64,000 bases of DNA from Parcubacteria bacterium C7867-001 (GTDB taxonomy: Bacteria; Patescibacteria; Paceibacteria; UBA9973; UBA2103), in assembly GCA_001189095.1 (NCBI GenBank), contig LFCK01000004.1, positions 15,096 through 79,095 of the forward strand. Direction: 5' to 3'. Below are positions 15,231 through 23,908 of the stretch, piece after piece. The position numbers and the translations under genes were made by a program. Position 1 is the first letter of the stretch. Each line of letters starts with the position of its first letter. The notes below the pieces were generated by a model. It saw only the letters and a program-made list of their open reading frames with translations, ran no database searches and was not told where the DNA came from.

Positions 15231-15824
15231 ATGGATCAACAGACAATCGACACATACAACAAAATGGCCAAGGAGTATGACGATGAAACCGTTGATTTTT
15301 GGGAGCGTTTCCCTCGGACGTTCCTCGATACGTTTATTGAGTTGTCTGGCGAGAAAGTAATTGATATTGGAAGCGGCCCAGGTAGGGATGGGTTACTGCT
15401 TCAGCAAGCAGCTAAAGAAGTTGTTTGTATCGATGCTTCCGAAGCAATGGTAAAACTCTCTTCGGAGAGAGGTCTCAAGTCTGTCCTTGCGGGGTTTGAT
15501 AGTCTGCCGTTCGAAAACGAGTCGTTTGATGGAGTGTGGTCGTACACGGCCCTTCTCCACATTCCCAAGAAATCCGTTGATACTCCTCTTCAAGAAGTCT
15601 CACGTATTCTTAAGCCTTCTGGTATTTTTGCCCTCGGTCTCATTGAGGGAGATGTTGAGGAGTACAAAGAAAGTTCCGGTGTCGATATGCCACGCTGGTT
15701 CAGTTTCTACCAGAAAGATGAAGTGGTAGATCTATGTAGAAAGCATGGTTTTGAATTTGTTCATTTTGAAACATTCAAACCGGGCTCAAAGAACTATCTA
15801 AACTTCATTTTTCGAAAATCATAG
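15231..15824 (+). CDS. Class I SAM-dependent methyltransferase
   Basis: At 197 residues it has the SAM motif I VIDIGSGPGRDGLL, an acidic motif II (VCIDAS) and a motif near WSYTALLHIPKK typical of small-molecule methyltransferases (Methyltransf_11/25). The substrate cannot be told from sequence. The ATG is only 10 nt after tRNA-Ser, and I see no separate promoter or SD, so it may be translated from the tRNA transcript after processing. Its base composition is visibly more AT-rich than that of its neighbours, and a tRNA-end-like stretch follows it, which hints at acquisition. Confidence 0.8.
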   Translation: MDQQTIDTYNKMAKEYDDETVDFWERFPRTFLDTFIELSGEKVIDIGSGPGRDGLLLQQAAKEVVCIDASEAMVKLSSERGLKSVLAGFDSLPFENESFDGVWSYTALLHIPKKSVDTPLQEVSRILKPSGIFALGLIEGDVEEYKESSGVDMPRWFSFYQKDEVVDLCRKHGFEFVHFETFKPGSKNYLNFIFRKS

Positions 15825-15857
15825 ATCGAACCCCCTCCGCCGTTTTTGTTTATTTTG

Positions 15858-15866
15858 TGGTATAAT
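15858..15866 (+). promoter_or_regulatory. Extended -10 promoter of rnpB
   Basis: TGG-TATAAT about 8 nt before the start of RNase P RNA; no good -35 is visible. Confidence 0.6.
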
Positions 15867-15873
15867 GCACAAC

Positions 15874-16216
15874 GGACCGATTCAGACGATCGCTCTCAGG
15901 ATAGGAATGTCCCGAAGGGAGGAAAGTCCGAGCACAGGCATTCGCAAGGATGCAGCAGGGTAGCGGGTAACGCCCGTCCGCGGAAACGCGCGAGGTGCGA
16001 GCAGTGACGTCAAACGCGAAAGCGCGCGACAACCTTCGGGTTGAAGTCCATCGAAAGGTGGAAGTGAAACGGCTAAATCCTTACTTCTGTGCAAGGCCGT
16101 ATCGATAATCTTCGGATATGTCGAGGCGCCGCTTGAGGTGTACGGTAACGTACATCCCAGATAGATGATCGTCCGTGTAGCAATACGCGACAGAACTCGG
16201 CTTATCGAATCGGTAT
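15874..16216 (+). ncRNA. rnpB: RNase P RNA (bacterial type A)
   Basis: Catalytic RNA that trims tRNA 5' ends. Universally conserved parts are visible: GAGGAAAGTCCG near the 5' end and ACAGAACTCGGCTTATCG near the 3' end. The outer P1 stem pairs ACCGATTC (15876-15883) with GAATCGGT (16207-16214). The ends are estimated from P1. Confidence 0.95.
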
Positions 16217-16223
16217 CCACTTC

Positions 16224-16257
16224 ATGAATAAACCCGCCTCACGGCGGGTTTATTCAT
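16224..16257 (+). terminator. Terminator after RNase P RNA
   Basis: Perfect 15-bp stem around TCAC; the 3' arm carries GGGTTTATT. Confidence 0.85.
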
Positions 16258-16332
16258 ACCCTTTGAAACTTTAGCCGTATCCGTACGGTATACTTTTTGT
16301 ATTATCGGCAGTAGCAGTAGTTACCTTTATAT

Positions 16333-18792
16333 ATGACTGATTCATCAGCAAAGACGAGTGCGCCGAAGCGCTTCTCGTTCGATACCGCAGCGTCGATTGC
16401 GCTCGCGATTACGGTCGGCCTTGCCGCACTCCTTATTCTCCCAACAAGCACCGTTCCGGCGGGGTACCTCAAGGTGGGGGCGCTCGCCATCGGTATGCTC
16501 GTATCGCTCGTGCTCTTCATCCTCGCTCGTCTTACGCGCGGCAACGTTATCGTTCCGCCGCTCACGCTCCTCGGTGCCGTCTGGCTTCTTCCGATTGCGT
16601 ACGGGCTTTCGACGCTCTTTTCAGGAGTGAACCCAGCAAAAGCATTCTTCGGTAACGGCTTCGATACGGACACCTTCGGCTTCATGCTGCTTGCGGCGCT
16701 TCTGGCAACGCTTGCGGCACTCGCCATGCGCCGCCCCGATCAGTACCGTTCTTTCTTCCTTGTGTCGAGCGTTGCTGCTGCCGTACTCCTCGTTTCTCAG
16801 CTCGGCATCGCTTTCATTGGCAAAGTGTCTCCGAGCTTCCTTTCGCCTATTACCTCGCTTGCAGCTTCGTTCGTTGACCTTGGAATGCTCGCTGGCCTCA
16901 CGACGATTACGATACTCGTCGCGCTCCGCTTCCTTTCGTTTGCTGGTCGCATACGCACGGCACTTCTCGTCGGCCTTGCGCTCGCGCTCTTCGCGCTCGC
17001 ACTCACCAACACGCTCATCGTCTGGATTCTCGTTGGCCTTGCTGCGCTTGGTCTTTTCATTGAGTCGGTCATGCGTCGCAAGATCTCTTCGGACGAGGAT
17101 GATCTTGAGGGAGTCTCTGTTGTCTCCTCAGAGGAGGGCGGTTCCGTGCATCGCGGCGGTAACATGCTCGTCATTCCGCTTATCGTGTTGGTGGTCTCGC
17201 TCTTCTTTGTTATCGGCAATTCGACCATCGGCAACTCGTTCGTGAACTTCTTTGGCACAAGCATCATCGATGCGCGTCCATCATGGCAGTCCACCTTCGA
17301 TGTCGGTAGCCACACCTATGCTTCTTCGCCGCTCTTTGGCTCAGGACCGAGCACCTTCGGTCGCGAATGGCTTAAGTATCGCGATCGCAGCGTGAACGAC
17401 ACGGTGTTCTGGAGCGTTGATTTCCCAGCAGGTATCGGCTACATCCCGACCTCGGTAGTGACGACTGGCGCTGTTGGTGCACTCGCATGGCTCGTCTTCA
17501 TCGGCTTTTTCCTCTACGTCGGTCTGCGCACGCTTCTTCTCCGCGCCTCAAGTGATCGCTTTGTGCGCTTCGTGTCGATCTCGTCGTTCGTCGGAGCGCT
17601 CTACGTGCTTGTGCTCTCGCTCCTTATGGTGCCGGGTCCCGCGGTGCTTGCGTTCGGATTCGTATTCCTCGGCATCTTTATTTCGTCCCTTCGCTATGGT
17701 GCAAACCGCACGGAATGGGGCGTTATCTTTGCGAAGACTCCGCGTGTCGGATTCGCGATTGTGTTCATCCTCACACTGTTCCTCCTCGGCTCGGTGCTTT
17801 CCGCATACGTTGTGACGGAACGTTACTTTGCGCTCTCATCCTATGGCAATGCCGCTGCAGCGCTTGGAAAGGGCGATCTTGCGACCGCAGACATGTTGAT
17901 TGGGCGCTCGCTTCTCTTTGCTCAGACGGATCGTGCGTATCAACTCGCTGCGTCGAGCGGTATCGCGCACATGAACAAGATTGCGAACGATACGACGCTC
18001 CCTGTCTCTTCTGCACAGCAGCAGTTCCAGACAGCACTCAGCAACGCTATCGCGAACGCAAATGCCGCAACGAAGATTGATCCGTATAACTACCAGAACT
18101 GGGCAGTACTCGGAAGCGTGTATCAGACAGTCGTGCCGCTTAAGATTGACGGCGCCTACGATCAGGCAAAAACTGCCTATGACAAGGCAATGGCGCTTAA
18201 CCCGACCAACCCCGTCCTTCCGTTTATTCTTGCGCAGCTCGATATCGCTGCAGGGAACACCAAGCAGGCAGAAGAGAGTCTCGTGAAGTCCATCAATCTC
18301 AAGCACGACTACACGCAGGCCATCTTCCTCCTCTCGCAGCTTGAAGTGCAGCAGGGCAAGGCGAAAGAAGCGCTTCAGGCAGCCGAAGCAGCAGCATACT
18401 TCGCGCCGAACGATCCAACGGTTATGTTCCAAGTCGGTATCCTCCGCTCGGGGAATGGCGATACAAACGGTGCAATTCAGGCGCTCACGCGCGCAATCGA
18501 GCTCAATCCGCAGTATGCGAACGCACGCTTCTTCCTCGGCGTAATGTACGCGCTCAAGGGTCAGAACGACAAGGCGCTCGCCGAACTCCGCGCGGTCGGA
18601 AGTCTCTCGCCAGATAACGCCGCTGCGGTCGCAAGCGATATTGCGGCACTTGAGGCGGGCAAGAATCCGTTCCCAGCTTCACGGCTCGGCGCACTCGGCA
18701 TCCCGTCGAGCACTGTTACTGAGCCATCGCCAGCAACGGAGCCAACCAAACCGGCGGCAACCCCAAAGACCACCGAAACGAAGAAGCCCTAG
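16333..18792 (+). CDS. O-antigen ligase-like membrane protein with C-terminal TPR domain
   Basis: At 819 residues it has about 12 membrane helices (about 20-500). A large external loop (about 310-380) resembles the Wzy/O-antigen ligase loop, with FGSGPSTFGREW. A soluble region (about 520-770) with tetratricopeptide repeats follows (for instance AIQALTRAIELNPQYANARF), then a Pro/Thr/Glu-rich tail. Such proteins transfer or polymerise lipid-linked glycans at the cell surface. MurJ is encoded 6 nt downstream, so the pair fits envelope-glycan export. Confidence 0.8.
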   Translation: MTDSSAKTSAPKRFSFDTAASIALAITVGLAALLILPTSTVPAGYLKVGALAIGMLVSLVLFILARLTRGNVIVPPLTLLGAVWLLPIAYGLSTLFSGVNPAKAFFGNGFDTDTFGFMLLAALLATLAALAMRRPDQYRSFFLVSSVAAAVLLVSQLGIAFIGKVSPSFLSPITSLAASFVDLGMLAGLTTITILVALRFLSFAGRIRTALLVGLALALFALALTNTLIVWILVGLAALGLFIESVMRRKISSDEDDLEGVSVVSSEEGGSVHRGGNMLVIPLIVLVVSLFFVIGNSTIGNSFVNFFGTSIIDARPSWQSTFDVGSHTYASSPLFGSGPSTFGREWLKYRDRSVNDTVFWSVDFPAGIGYIPTSVVTTGAVGALAWLVFIGFFLYVGLRTLLLRASSDRFVRFVSISSFVGALYVLVLSLLMVPGPAVLAFGFVFLGIFISSLRYGANRTEWGVIFAKTPRVGFAIVFILTLFLLGSVLSAYVVTERYFALSSYGNAAAALGKGDLATADMLIGRSLLFAQTDRAYQLAASSGIAHMNKIANDTTLPVSSAQQQFQTALSNAIANANAATKIDPYNYQNWAVLGSVYQTVVPLKIDGAYDQAKTAYDKAMALNPTNPVLPFILAQLDIAAGNTKQAEESLVKSINLKHDYTQAIFLLSQLEVQQGKAKEALQAAEAAAYFAPNDPTVMFQVGILRSGNGDTNGAIQALTRAIELNPQYANARFFLGVMYALKGQNDKALAELRAVGSLSPDNAAAVASDIAALEAGKNPFPASRLGALGIPSSTVTEPSPATEPTKPAATPKTTETKKP

Positions 18793-18798
18793 GGTTCT

Positions 18799-20490
18799 AT
18801 GGTGCAGGAAATCCTCAGATCGCTCGCGGCCCCGATACGCGGGATAGCCCGACCGGTCTCGGGTCTCCATCAAGCTGCCTACCTACTCGCGATACTCACC
18901 CTTGCGTCGCAAGTGCTTTCGTTGGTGCGTGACCGCCTGTTTGCGCATGCGTTTGGTGCGAGCGAGACGCTCGACCTCTATTACGCAGCGTTCAAGATTC
19001 CAGACCTTGTCTTCGCGCTCGTTGCGTCGCTTGTGTCGGCGTACGTGATCATTCCTCTCATTGCGAACACGAACACGAAGGAATCGCGCGAAACGCTTTC
19101 GCATGCAGCGTCGTTTCTTCTGTTCGCCGGAGGTCTGGTGTCCGCAGTTCTTGCGGTGTTCGCTCCGCAACTCGCGTTCGCTCTTTTCCCGAGCTTCGAA
19201 CATTCTGCACAAGCGGACACCTTCGTGCTGTTGGTGCGCATCCTCTTAGTGCAGCCGCTTTTGCTCGGTGTTTCTGGTGTTCTCACCAGCGTGACGCAGG
19301 TGAAGCGCCGCTTCATCCTCTTCGCGCTTTCACCCGTGCTCTACAATCTCGGCATTATCGCCGGCGTCGTATTTCTCTATCCCATGTACGGCCTTATCGG
19401 CATTGGGTATGGCGTTGTCATCGGTGCGCTTCTGCATCTCCTTATTCATGTGCCAGTGGTTCTTGCGTCCGGACTTTTCCCGCGTCTCGTCATTCCGTCG
19501 CCCCGCATCATAGGCGGCATCATTGCCCACTCGCTGCCGCGCTCGCTCGCGCTCTCGATGACGTCCGTTATCGCACTGGTTCTCGCGACGCTGGCTGCGA
19601 CGGTGGGGAAAGGCGCCGTATCGGTGTTTTCCTTTGCGGCTAACCTTGCGGCGGTCCCGCTCTCTCTGATTGGCGCTTCGTATGCAACCGCCGCGTTTCC
19701 TGTGCTCGCCGAACAAGCACAGGAGCGACGCTCTAAGGAGTTCGGTCAAACGGTAAGTGCTGCTGCGCGCCACATCATCTTCTGGTCGTCAGTCGTTACG
19801 GTACTCACTATCGTGCTGCGCGCACACATCGTGCGCTTCGTTCTTGGTACCGGCGCCTTCGATTGGAGTGCAACGCGTCTTACTGCGGCGGTACTCGCCA
19901 TTCTTGTCGTTGGACTCACAAGCCAAGGCATTACGCTTCTCTGTGCTCGCGCGTTCTACGCCTCAAAGCGTTCGTGGAATCCCTTTTTCATACAGCTCGG
20001 CGACATCGGTATCTCGATTGCGGTGGCGTGGGGTCTTCTTAAGGCTGCTGAAGCATATCCGATGCTGCGCTACTTCATGGAGTCGCTCTTCCGCGTGAGC
20101 GATGTTCCGAACACGGGCATACTCTTCATCGCGTTCGGAGCTGCCCTCGGTCAGGTGCTTGTATCCATCGTAGCGCTTGCAACCCTTCGCACGGTCGCGC
20201 CGGGAGTTGCGCGCTCGCTCACCAAACCGCTCTTTGACGGCTTTGGTGCGGCGATTCTTGGCGGTGCGGCAGCCTATGGGGTGCTTATCCTCATGGGAAA
20301 TCTAGCGCCGCTCACCACGCTTCTCGCGGTCTTCACGCAAGGCCTTCTCGCTGGTATCGTAGGCTTTGCGGTCGCCTGTGGCGTACTTCTCCTCTTGGAA
20401 AACAAGGAGCTTAGGGATCTCTGGAACTCGCTTTCGCGCTTCTCGTCTCGTGCCCTTACCCCTTCGGGAGCTGCCACCCTCGACCGCTAA
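18799..20490 (+). CDS. murJ: Lipid II flippase MurJ (MviN family)
   Basis: Integral membrane protein, 563 residues with about 14 helices, of the MOP superfamily. It flips the peptidoglycan precursor lipid II outward. Family signatures include the N-terminal SLVRDRLFAHAFGASETLD and YYAAFKIPDLVFALVASL. It lies in a run with the O-antigen-ligase-like gene upstream and lepA 3 nt downstream. No SD is present. Confidence 0.93.
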   Translation: MVQEILRSLAAPIRGIARPVSGLHQAAYLLAILTLASQVLSLVRDRLFAHAFGASETLDLYYAAFKIPDLVFALVASLVSAYVIIPLIANTNTKESRETLSHAASFLLFAGGLVSAVLAVFAPQLAFALFPSFEHSAQADTFVLLVRILLVQPLLLGVSGVLTSVTQVKRRFILFALSPVLYNLGIIAGVVFLYPMYGLIGIGYGVVIGALLHLLIHVPVVLASGLFPRLVIPSPRIIGGIIAHSLPRSLALSMTSVIALVLATLAATVGKGAVSVFSFAANLAAVPLSLIGASYATAAFPVLAEQAQERRSKEFGQTVSAAARHIIFWSSVVTVLTIVLRAHIVRFVLGTGAFDWSATRLTAAVLAILVVGLTSQGITLLCARAFYASKRSWNPFFIQLGDIGISIAVAWGLLKAAEAYPMLRYFMESLFRVSDVPNTGILFIAFGAALGQVLVSIVALATLRTVAPGVARSLTKPLFDGFGAAILGGAAAYGVLILMGNLAPLTTLLAVFTQGLLAGIVGFAVACGVLLLLENKELRDLWNSLSRFSSRALTPSGAATLDR

Positions 20491-20493
20491 TCA

Positions 20494-22293
20494 ATGACTA
20501 GCCAGATACGCAATTTTTCAATTATCGCTCACATCGATCACGGGAAGTCGACTTTAGCCGACCGTCTTTTGGAGCGCACGGGCACCATCGAAGCGCGCAA
20601 GATGCGCGATCAGGTGCTCGACAAGATGGACCTCGAGCGCGAGCGCGGCATCACGATTAAGATGCAGCCGGCGCGCATGAAGTACAAAGCGAACGACGGT
20701 AACGAATATATTTTGAATCTCATCGACACTCCGGGCCATATTGATTTTGCCTACGAAGTTTCTCGCGCGCTCACCGCAGTCGAAGGCGTGCTGTTGCTCG
20801 TCGATTCGACTCAGGGTGTGCAGGCTCAGACGCTCACTACGCTCTCGATGGCACGGGACGCGGGCTGCACCATCATTCCGGTCATTTCTAAAATTGATGC
20901 GCCAGCTTCGCGTCCGGAGGAAGTGAAGGCAGAGCTCGCAAAGCTTCTTTCGGTATCGGCAGATTCGGTGCTTGCCGTCTCCGGACGCACCGGAGCGGGT
21001 GTTGAGGAATTGCTGCAGGCAATCGTTGACCGCGTTCCTGCACCAGAGAAGGGAGGTACCGAGCCTCGCGCGGGCATTTTCGATTTTTCGTATTCAACGC
21101 ATCGTGGTGTCGCGGTGTATGTGCGCGTGTTTGATGGTGTGTTCAAGAAAGGGGACGCATTAACCTTTAGTGCGGCAGGGAAGAAGTTTGTATCGCTCGA
21201 TAACGGCATCTTTACTCCAGATGAGACGCCGACTGAAAGTCTTTCGTCCGGAGAAATCGGCTACATCGTGACGGGAATTAAGGAGCCGGGTGTTGTTGCG
21301 GTCGGCGATACGATTCTCTCTGAGCGCGGCACACTCCCACCACTTGCTGGCTTCGAGCGCCCACGTCCGGTCGTCTGGGCCTCGGTGTACCCCGAGAGTC
21401 AGGACAGTTTGAATGATCTTAAGCAGGCGCTCGAGCGGCTCCGACTTACCGATTCCTCACTTTCCTTTGAAGAGGAAAGTTCGGGCGTGCTCGGGCGTGG
21501 ATTTCGCTGCGGATTCCTCGGCATGCTTCATCTTGAAATAGTTACCGAACGGCTTCGTCGTGAATTTACGCTTTCCCTTGTGGTAACCATACCAACCATC
21601 GAATACGTGGTTACGGATACGCACGGAAAGCGTGAGCGTATATATACGCCGTCCAAGTTTCCGGCTTTTGGTGACATCGAATCCATTGAAGAACCGTGGG
21701 CGAAGATAATCCTCATTACGCCCCCCGACTCTCTCTCGGGTCTTCTCCAACTGCTTCATGAGCATGAGGCGAATGTGGGGGACACACATGCGTATGCCGA
21801 CGGCCGCATCGAGCTTTCGGCCGAAATGCCGCTACGCGAACTCATGCGCGGCTTCTTCGACCGCGTGAAGAACGTTTCAAGCGGATACGCTTCGCTTTCC
21901 TATGAACTCCTTACGGAGCGTCCGGCGGACGTCGTGCGCCTCGACATCCTTGTTGCCGAAGAGGAGGTTCCAGCATTCGCGCGCGTCGTGAGCCGTCGCC
22001 GAGTTCAAGAAGAAGGCGAGCGCATGGTGGAGAAATTGCACGGCATTCTTCCGAAGCAGCTTATGGTAACGAAGATTCAGGCGCAGGCGCTCGGTCGCAT
22101 TCTCTCGAGTCGTACGCTCTCCGCCATGCGTAAAGACGTGACGGGCTATCTCTACGGCGGCGACGTCTCCCGCAAGAATAAGCTCCTGCAGAAGCAGAAG
22201 AAGGGAAAGAAGCATCGCGCGCAGTTCTCGAAGAATCGCGTGGATATTCCGGAAGATGTCTTCATGAAAATGGTGCAGGAGTCAGAGCGTTAA
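20494..22293 (+). CDS. lepA: Elongation factor 4 (LepA)
   Basis: Ribosome-associated GTPase that acts on stalled or mistranslocated ribosomes. At 599 residues, the G1 loop AHIDHGKST is at 12-20, with IDTPGHIDF for G3. The C-terminal LepA-specific domain ends with the conserved GKKHRAQFSKNRVDIP region. It starts 3 nt after murJ stops, suggesting co-transcription. Confidence 0.97.
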   Translation: MTSQIRNFSIIAHIDHGKSTLADRLLERTGTIEARKMRDQVLDKMDLERERGITIKMQPARMKYKANDGNEYILNLIDTPGHIDFAYEVSRALTAVEGVLLLVDSTQGVQAQTLTTLSMARDAGCTIIPVISKIDAPASRPEEVKAELAKLLSVSADSVLAVSGRTGAGVEELLQAIVDRVPAPEKGGTEPRAGIFDFSYSTHRGVAVYVRVFDGVFKKGDALTFSAAGKKFVSLDNGIFTPDETPTESLSSGEIGYIVTGIKEPGVVAVGDTILSERGTLPPLAGFERPRPVVWASVYPESQDSLNDLKQALERLRLTDSSLSFEEESSGVLGRGFRCGFLGMLHLEIVTERLRREFTLSLVVTIPTIEYVVTDTHGKRERIYTPSKFPAFGDIESIEEPWAKIILITPPDSLSGLLQLLHEHEANVGDTHAYADGRIELSAEMPLRELMRGFFDRVKNVSSGYASLSYELLTERPADVVRLDILVAEEEVPAFARVVSRRRVQEEGERMVEKLHGILPKQLMVTKIQAQALGRILSSRTLSAMRKDVTGYLYGGDVSRKNKLLQKQKKGKKHRAQFSKNRVDIPEDVFMKMVQESER

Positions 22294-22306
22294 AAGCGCT
22301 CGGACA

Positions 22307-22457
22307 GAGTTCTGCCGGACAAAGAGTCGTTCTCTGCACCGAAACCAACGTAGCTCAGTACGAAAAATCGGAAAACTCGCTACGCTCAAACAGTTCCGAT
22401 TTTTCTATTCGCTTTACGCTGGTTACGGCGCCTCCACTCCAAGGTCCGGCAGAACTC
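22307..22457. repeat. Nested inverted-repeat element
   Basis: Outer 14-bp perfect arms: GAGTTCTGCCGGAC (22307-22320) and GTCCGGCAGAACTC (22444-22457). Inside is a second perfect 12-bp pair, GAAAAATCGGAA (22362-22373) and TTCCGATTTTTC (22394-22405). It fills most of the lepA-ftsB gap. The inner hairpin with its T-run may terminate lepA transcription. Confidence 0.7.
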
Positions 22458-22498
22458 CATCCTCGCTTAGGGGATGAGTAGAAAGGTATAATCGGAGG

Positions 22499-22852
22499 AT
22501 GAACCGACGTCGTCGAGTCACCATGCGCGAATACCTTATCGTGGGTGTTTTGAGCGTGCTGGTGTTGGGGCTCCTCATTCAGATCTGGAGCATCGGCACT
22601 AAGGAAGAAATAGCACGTCATGCCGCGGACGACGCTAAACGCCAGCTGGTCGCCCTTACGAAGCAACAAGAAGAACTCAAAGGGAATCTTGATGAGCTCG
22701 CAACCAAGCGCGGGGAAGAGGCGACACTGCGGGCTACCTACGGCGTTGCGAAGCCCGGTGAAGAGGTTATTATCGTCGTACCACCGTCAGACGTAAGCGC
22801 GACTTCGACGGCGTCATGGTGGCAGCAGCTTCTGGGCTTCTTTAAATTCTAG
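22499..22852 (+). CDS. FtsB/DivIC-like septum-formation initiator protein
   Basis: The 117-residue bitopic protein has a basic N-terminus, one membrane helix (about 12-30), a coiled coil (about 35-75) and the family-like tail YGVAKPGEEVIIVV. FtsB/DivIC proteins bridge early and late divisome parts. TATAAT (22487-22492) ends 6 nt before the ATG. The six intervening bases happen to read CGGAGG, but these would be the transcription start region, so leaderless translation is likely. Confidence 0.75.
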   Translation: MNRRRRVTMREYLIVGVLSVLVLGLLIQIWSIGTKEEIARHAADDAKRQLVALTKQQEELKGNLDELATKRGEEATLRATYGVAKPGEEVIIVVPPSDVSATSTASWWQQLLGFFKF

Positions 22853-22885
22853 CGGGTATAGTTTAGTGGTAGAACTTTCGGTCAG
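22852..22885 (+). pseudogene. 5' half of a tRNA-Gly-like sequence
   Basis: GCGGGTATAGTTTAGTGGTA and the following bases match the acceptor and D-arm of bacterial tRNA-Gly, then break off. It overlaps the stop codon of the preceding gene and lies just before an intact tRNA-Gly(CCC). Confidence 0.6.
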
Positions 22886-22894
22886 AGAAAAAGT

Positions 22895-22965
22895 GCGGGA
22901 TTGGTTTAGTGGCAGGACGCGACCTTCCCAAGGTTGAGGCACGAGTTCGATTCTCGTATCCCGCA
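22895..22965 (+). tRNA. tRNA-Gly (CCC)
   Basis: 71 nt; acceptor GCGGGAT/ATCCCGC, anticodon loop TTCCCAA, T-loop TTCGATT, discriminator A; CCA is not encoded. Confidence 0.95.
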
Positions 22966-23005
22966 CTTTTTCCCCGTACCGATGAATTGGGTCCCACCCC
23001 AATCC

Positions 23006-23048
23006 ATTTCCCAAGCACCAAGTAGGGGTTCGATTCTCCTATCCCGCA
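23006..23048 (+). pseudogene. 3' half of a tRNA-Gly-like sequence
   Basis: It contains TTCCCAAG, a T-arm (AGGGG-TTCGATT-CTCCT) and an acceptor end ATCCCGCA identical to that of the intact tRNA-Gly upstream, but no 5' half adjoins it. Confidence 0.6.
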
Positions 23049-23092
23049 CCCTTTTTGTTTAAATTCCTAAGGCACCTCGACTCCTCTTTACT

Positions 23093-23114
23093 TAATAGAA
23101 TAATTATTCTATTA
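23093..23114. promoter_or_regulatory. 22-bp perfect palindrome upstream of the gene at 23148
   Basis: TAATAGAATAA / TTATTCTATTA. It lies where a promoter for the next gene would be, so it is a candidate operator. Confidence 0.45.
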
Positions 23115-23147
23115 TTTTTAGTAGTCACCAGAACTGGAGTGAAATTG

Positions 23148-23372
23148 ATGTTGAAGAAGTTGTTAGAAAATACCGCTTTTTGGGCAGTGCTCGTCGTTGT
23201 CTTTAGCGCTGCGGAAGCTGGGCTCGCTGTATATTTCGAACAAACGAACTATACCGCTGACTGGACCCTCATTCCGGTGTCGGTTTGCGGGCTTATCGCG
23301 GTTGGTTCGGTTATTCGGGCCACACTGCTCACCGAGCGCAAACTCAGTCGCGCAGGACAGAAAATCGGTTAA
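23148..23372 (+). CDS. Hypothetical small membrane protein, SD-led
   Basis: At 74 residues it has two hydrophobic helices (about 9-30 and 41-58) and a charged C-terminus. I recognise no family. ATG 23148 (MLKKLLENT) is chosen because GGAGTG lies 6 nt upstream; the longer frame to 23055 begins in intergenic sequence. It has its own terminator downstream and a palindrome 35 nt upstream. Confidence 0.65.
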   Translation: MLKKLLENTAFWAVLVVVFSAAEAGLAVYFEQTNYTADWTLIPVSVCGLIAVGSVIRATLLTERKLSRAGQKIG

Positions 23373-23379
23373 CACGAAC

Positions 23380-23416
23380 GAGCGCCCAGTACTTACTGGG
23401 CGCTCGAATTGTTTTA
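23380..23416 (+). terminator. Terminator after the gene at 23148
   Basis: CGAGCGCCCAGTA paired with TACTGGGCGCTCG, followed by AATTGTTTT. Confidence 0.9.
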
Positions 23417-23478
23417 GACATATATGCATCGTAGGACCGGAGTACCTGTTGATAACTGAAATGGTATAATTTCGGGAT

Positions 23479-23742
23479 ATGGAACCCACAAAGAAGAACG
23501 TTCAGATTTACACGACCCCGACGTGCCACTTCTGCCAGATGAGCAAGGAGTACTTCAAGGAGCACGGCGTTGAGTACAGCGAGCATAACGTTGCCGCAGA
23601 CCTCTCTAAGCGTCAGGAGATGATCGACAAGAGCGGTCAGATGGGTGTGCCGGTCATCCTCGTCGATAACGAGATGATCATCGGTTTTGATAAGAGGAAG
23701 CTCGATTCCTTGTTCGCTCCGGCACCCGCTCCGGCTGCGTAA
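23479..23742 (+). CDS. Glutaredoxin-like protein
   Basis: Small thiol-disulfide oxidoreductase, 87 residues with a thioredoxin fold. The active site CHFC is at 16-19, with the conserved GVPVILVDNEMIIGFD (cis-Pro and GF motif). It is similar to NrdH/Grx proteins used by reductases. The C-terminus ends in Ala-Pro repeats. The extended -10 TGG-TATAAT (23465-23470) ends 8 nt before the ATG; there is no SD. Confidence 0.92.
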   Translation: MEPTKKNVQIYTTPTCHFCQMSKEYFKEHGVEYSEHNVAADLSKRQEMIDKSGQMGVPVILVDNEMIIGFDKRKLDSLFAPAPAPAA

Positions 23743-23757
23743 TCTCCTCTCCTACGG

Positions 23758-23791
23758 AAACCGCGCGGGATCTCGTGTCCTGCGCGGTTTT
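23758..23791 (+). terminator. Terminator of the glutaredoxin gene
   Basis: AAACCGCGCGGGA paired with TCCTGCGCGGTTTT across a 7-nt loop. Confidence 0.85.
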
Positions 23792-23810
23792 CATGCTAGT
23801 CTCTTTCCAC

Positions 23811-23882
23811 GCCCCGATAGTTCAATGGATAGAACCCCTCACTCCTAACGAGGAAATCCATGTTCGACTCATGGTCGGGGCA
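23811..23882 (+). tRNA. tRNA-Arg (CCT)
   Basis: 72 nt; acceptor GCCCCGA/TCGGGGC, anticodon loop CTCCTAA, T-loop TTCGACT, discriminator A. The anticodon stem has one A/C mismatch next to the loop. Confidence 0.93.
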
Positions 23883-23908
23883 CTCGCGTAGCATGTATAC
23901 TGAAGAGC

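Noticed and set aside
22355..22669. Minus-strand frame ending in a FERSEFS-like peptide
   Set aside because: This peptide pattern arises from the inverted repeat itself; the frame is also antisense to the FtsB-like gene.
22852..23048. A split tRNA made from the two flanking tRNA-Gly halves
   Set aside because: Joined together, the halves would mispair at acceptor positions 6 and 7, and an intact tRNA-Gly lies between them; remnants are the simpler reading.
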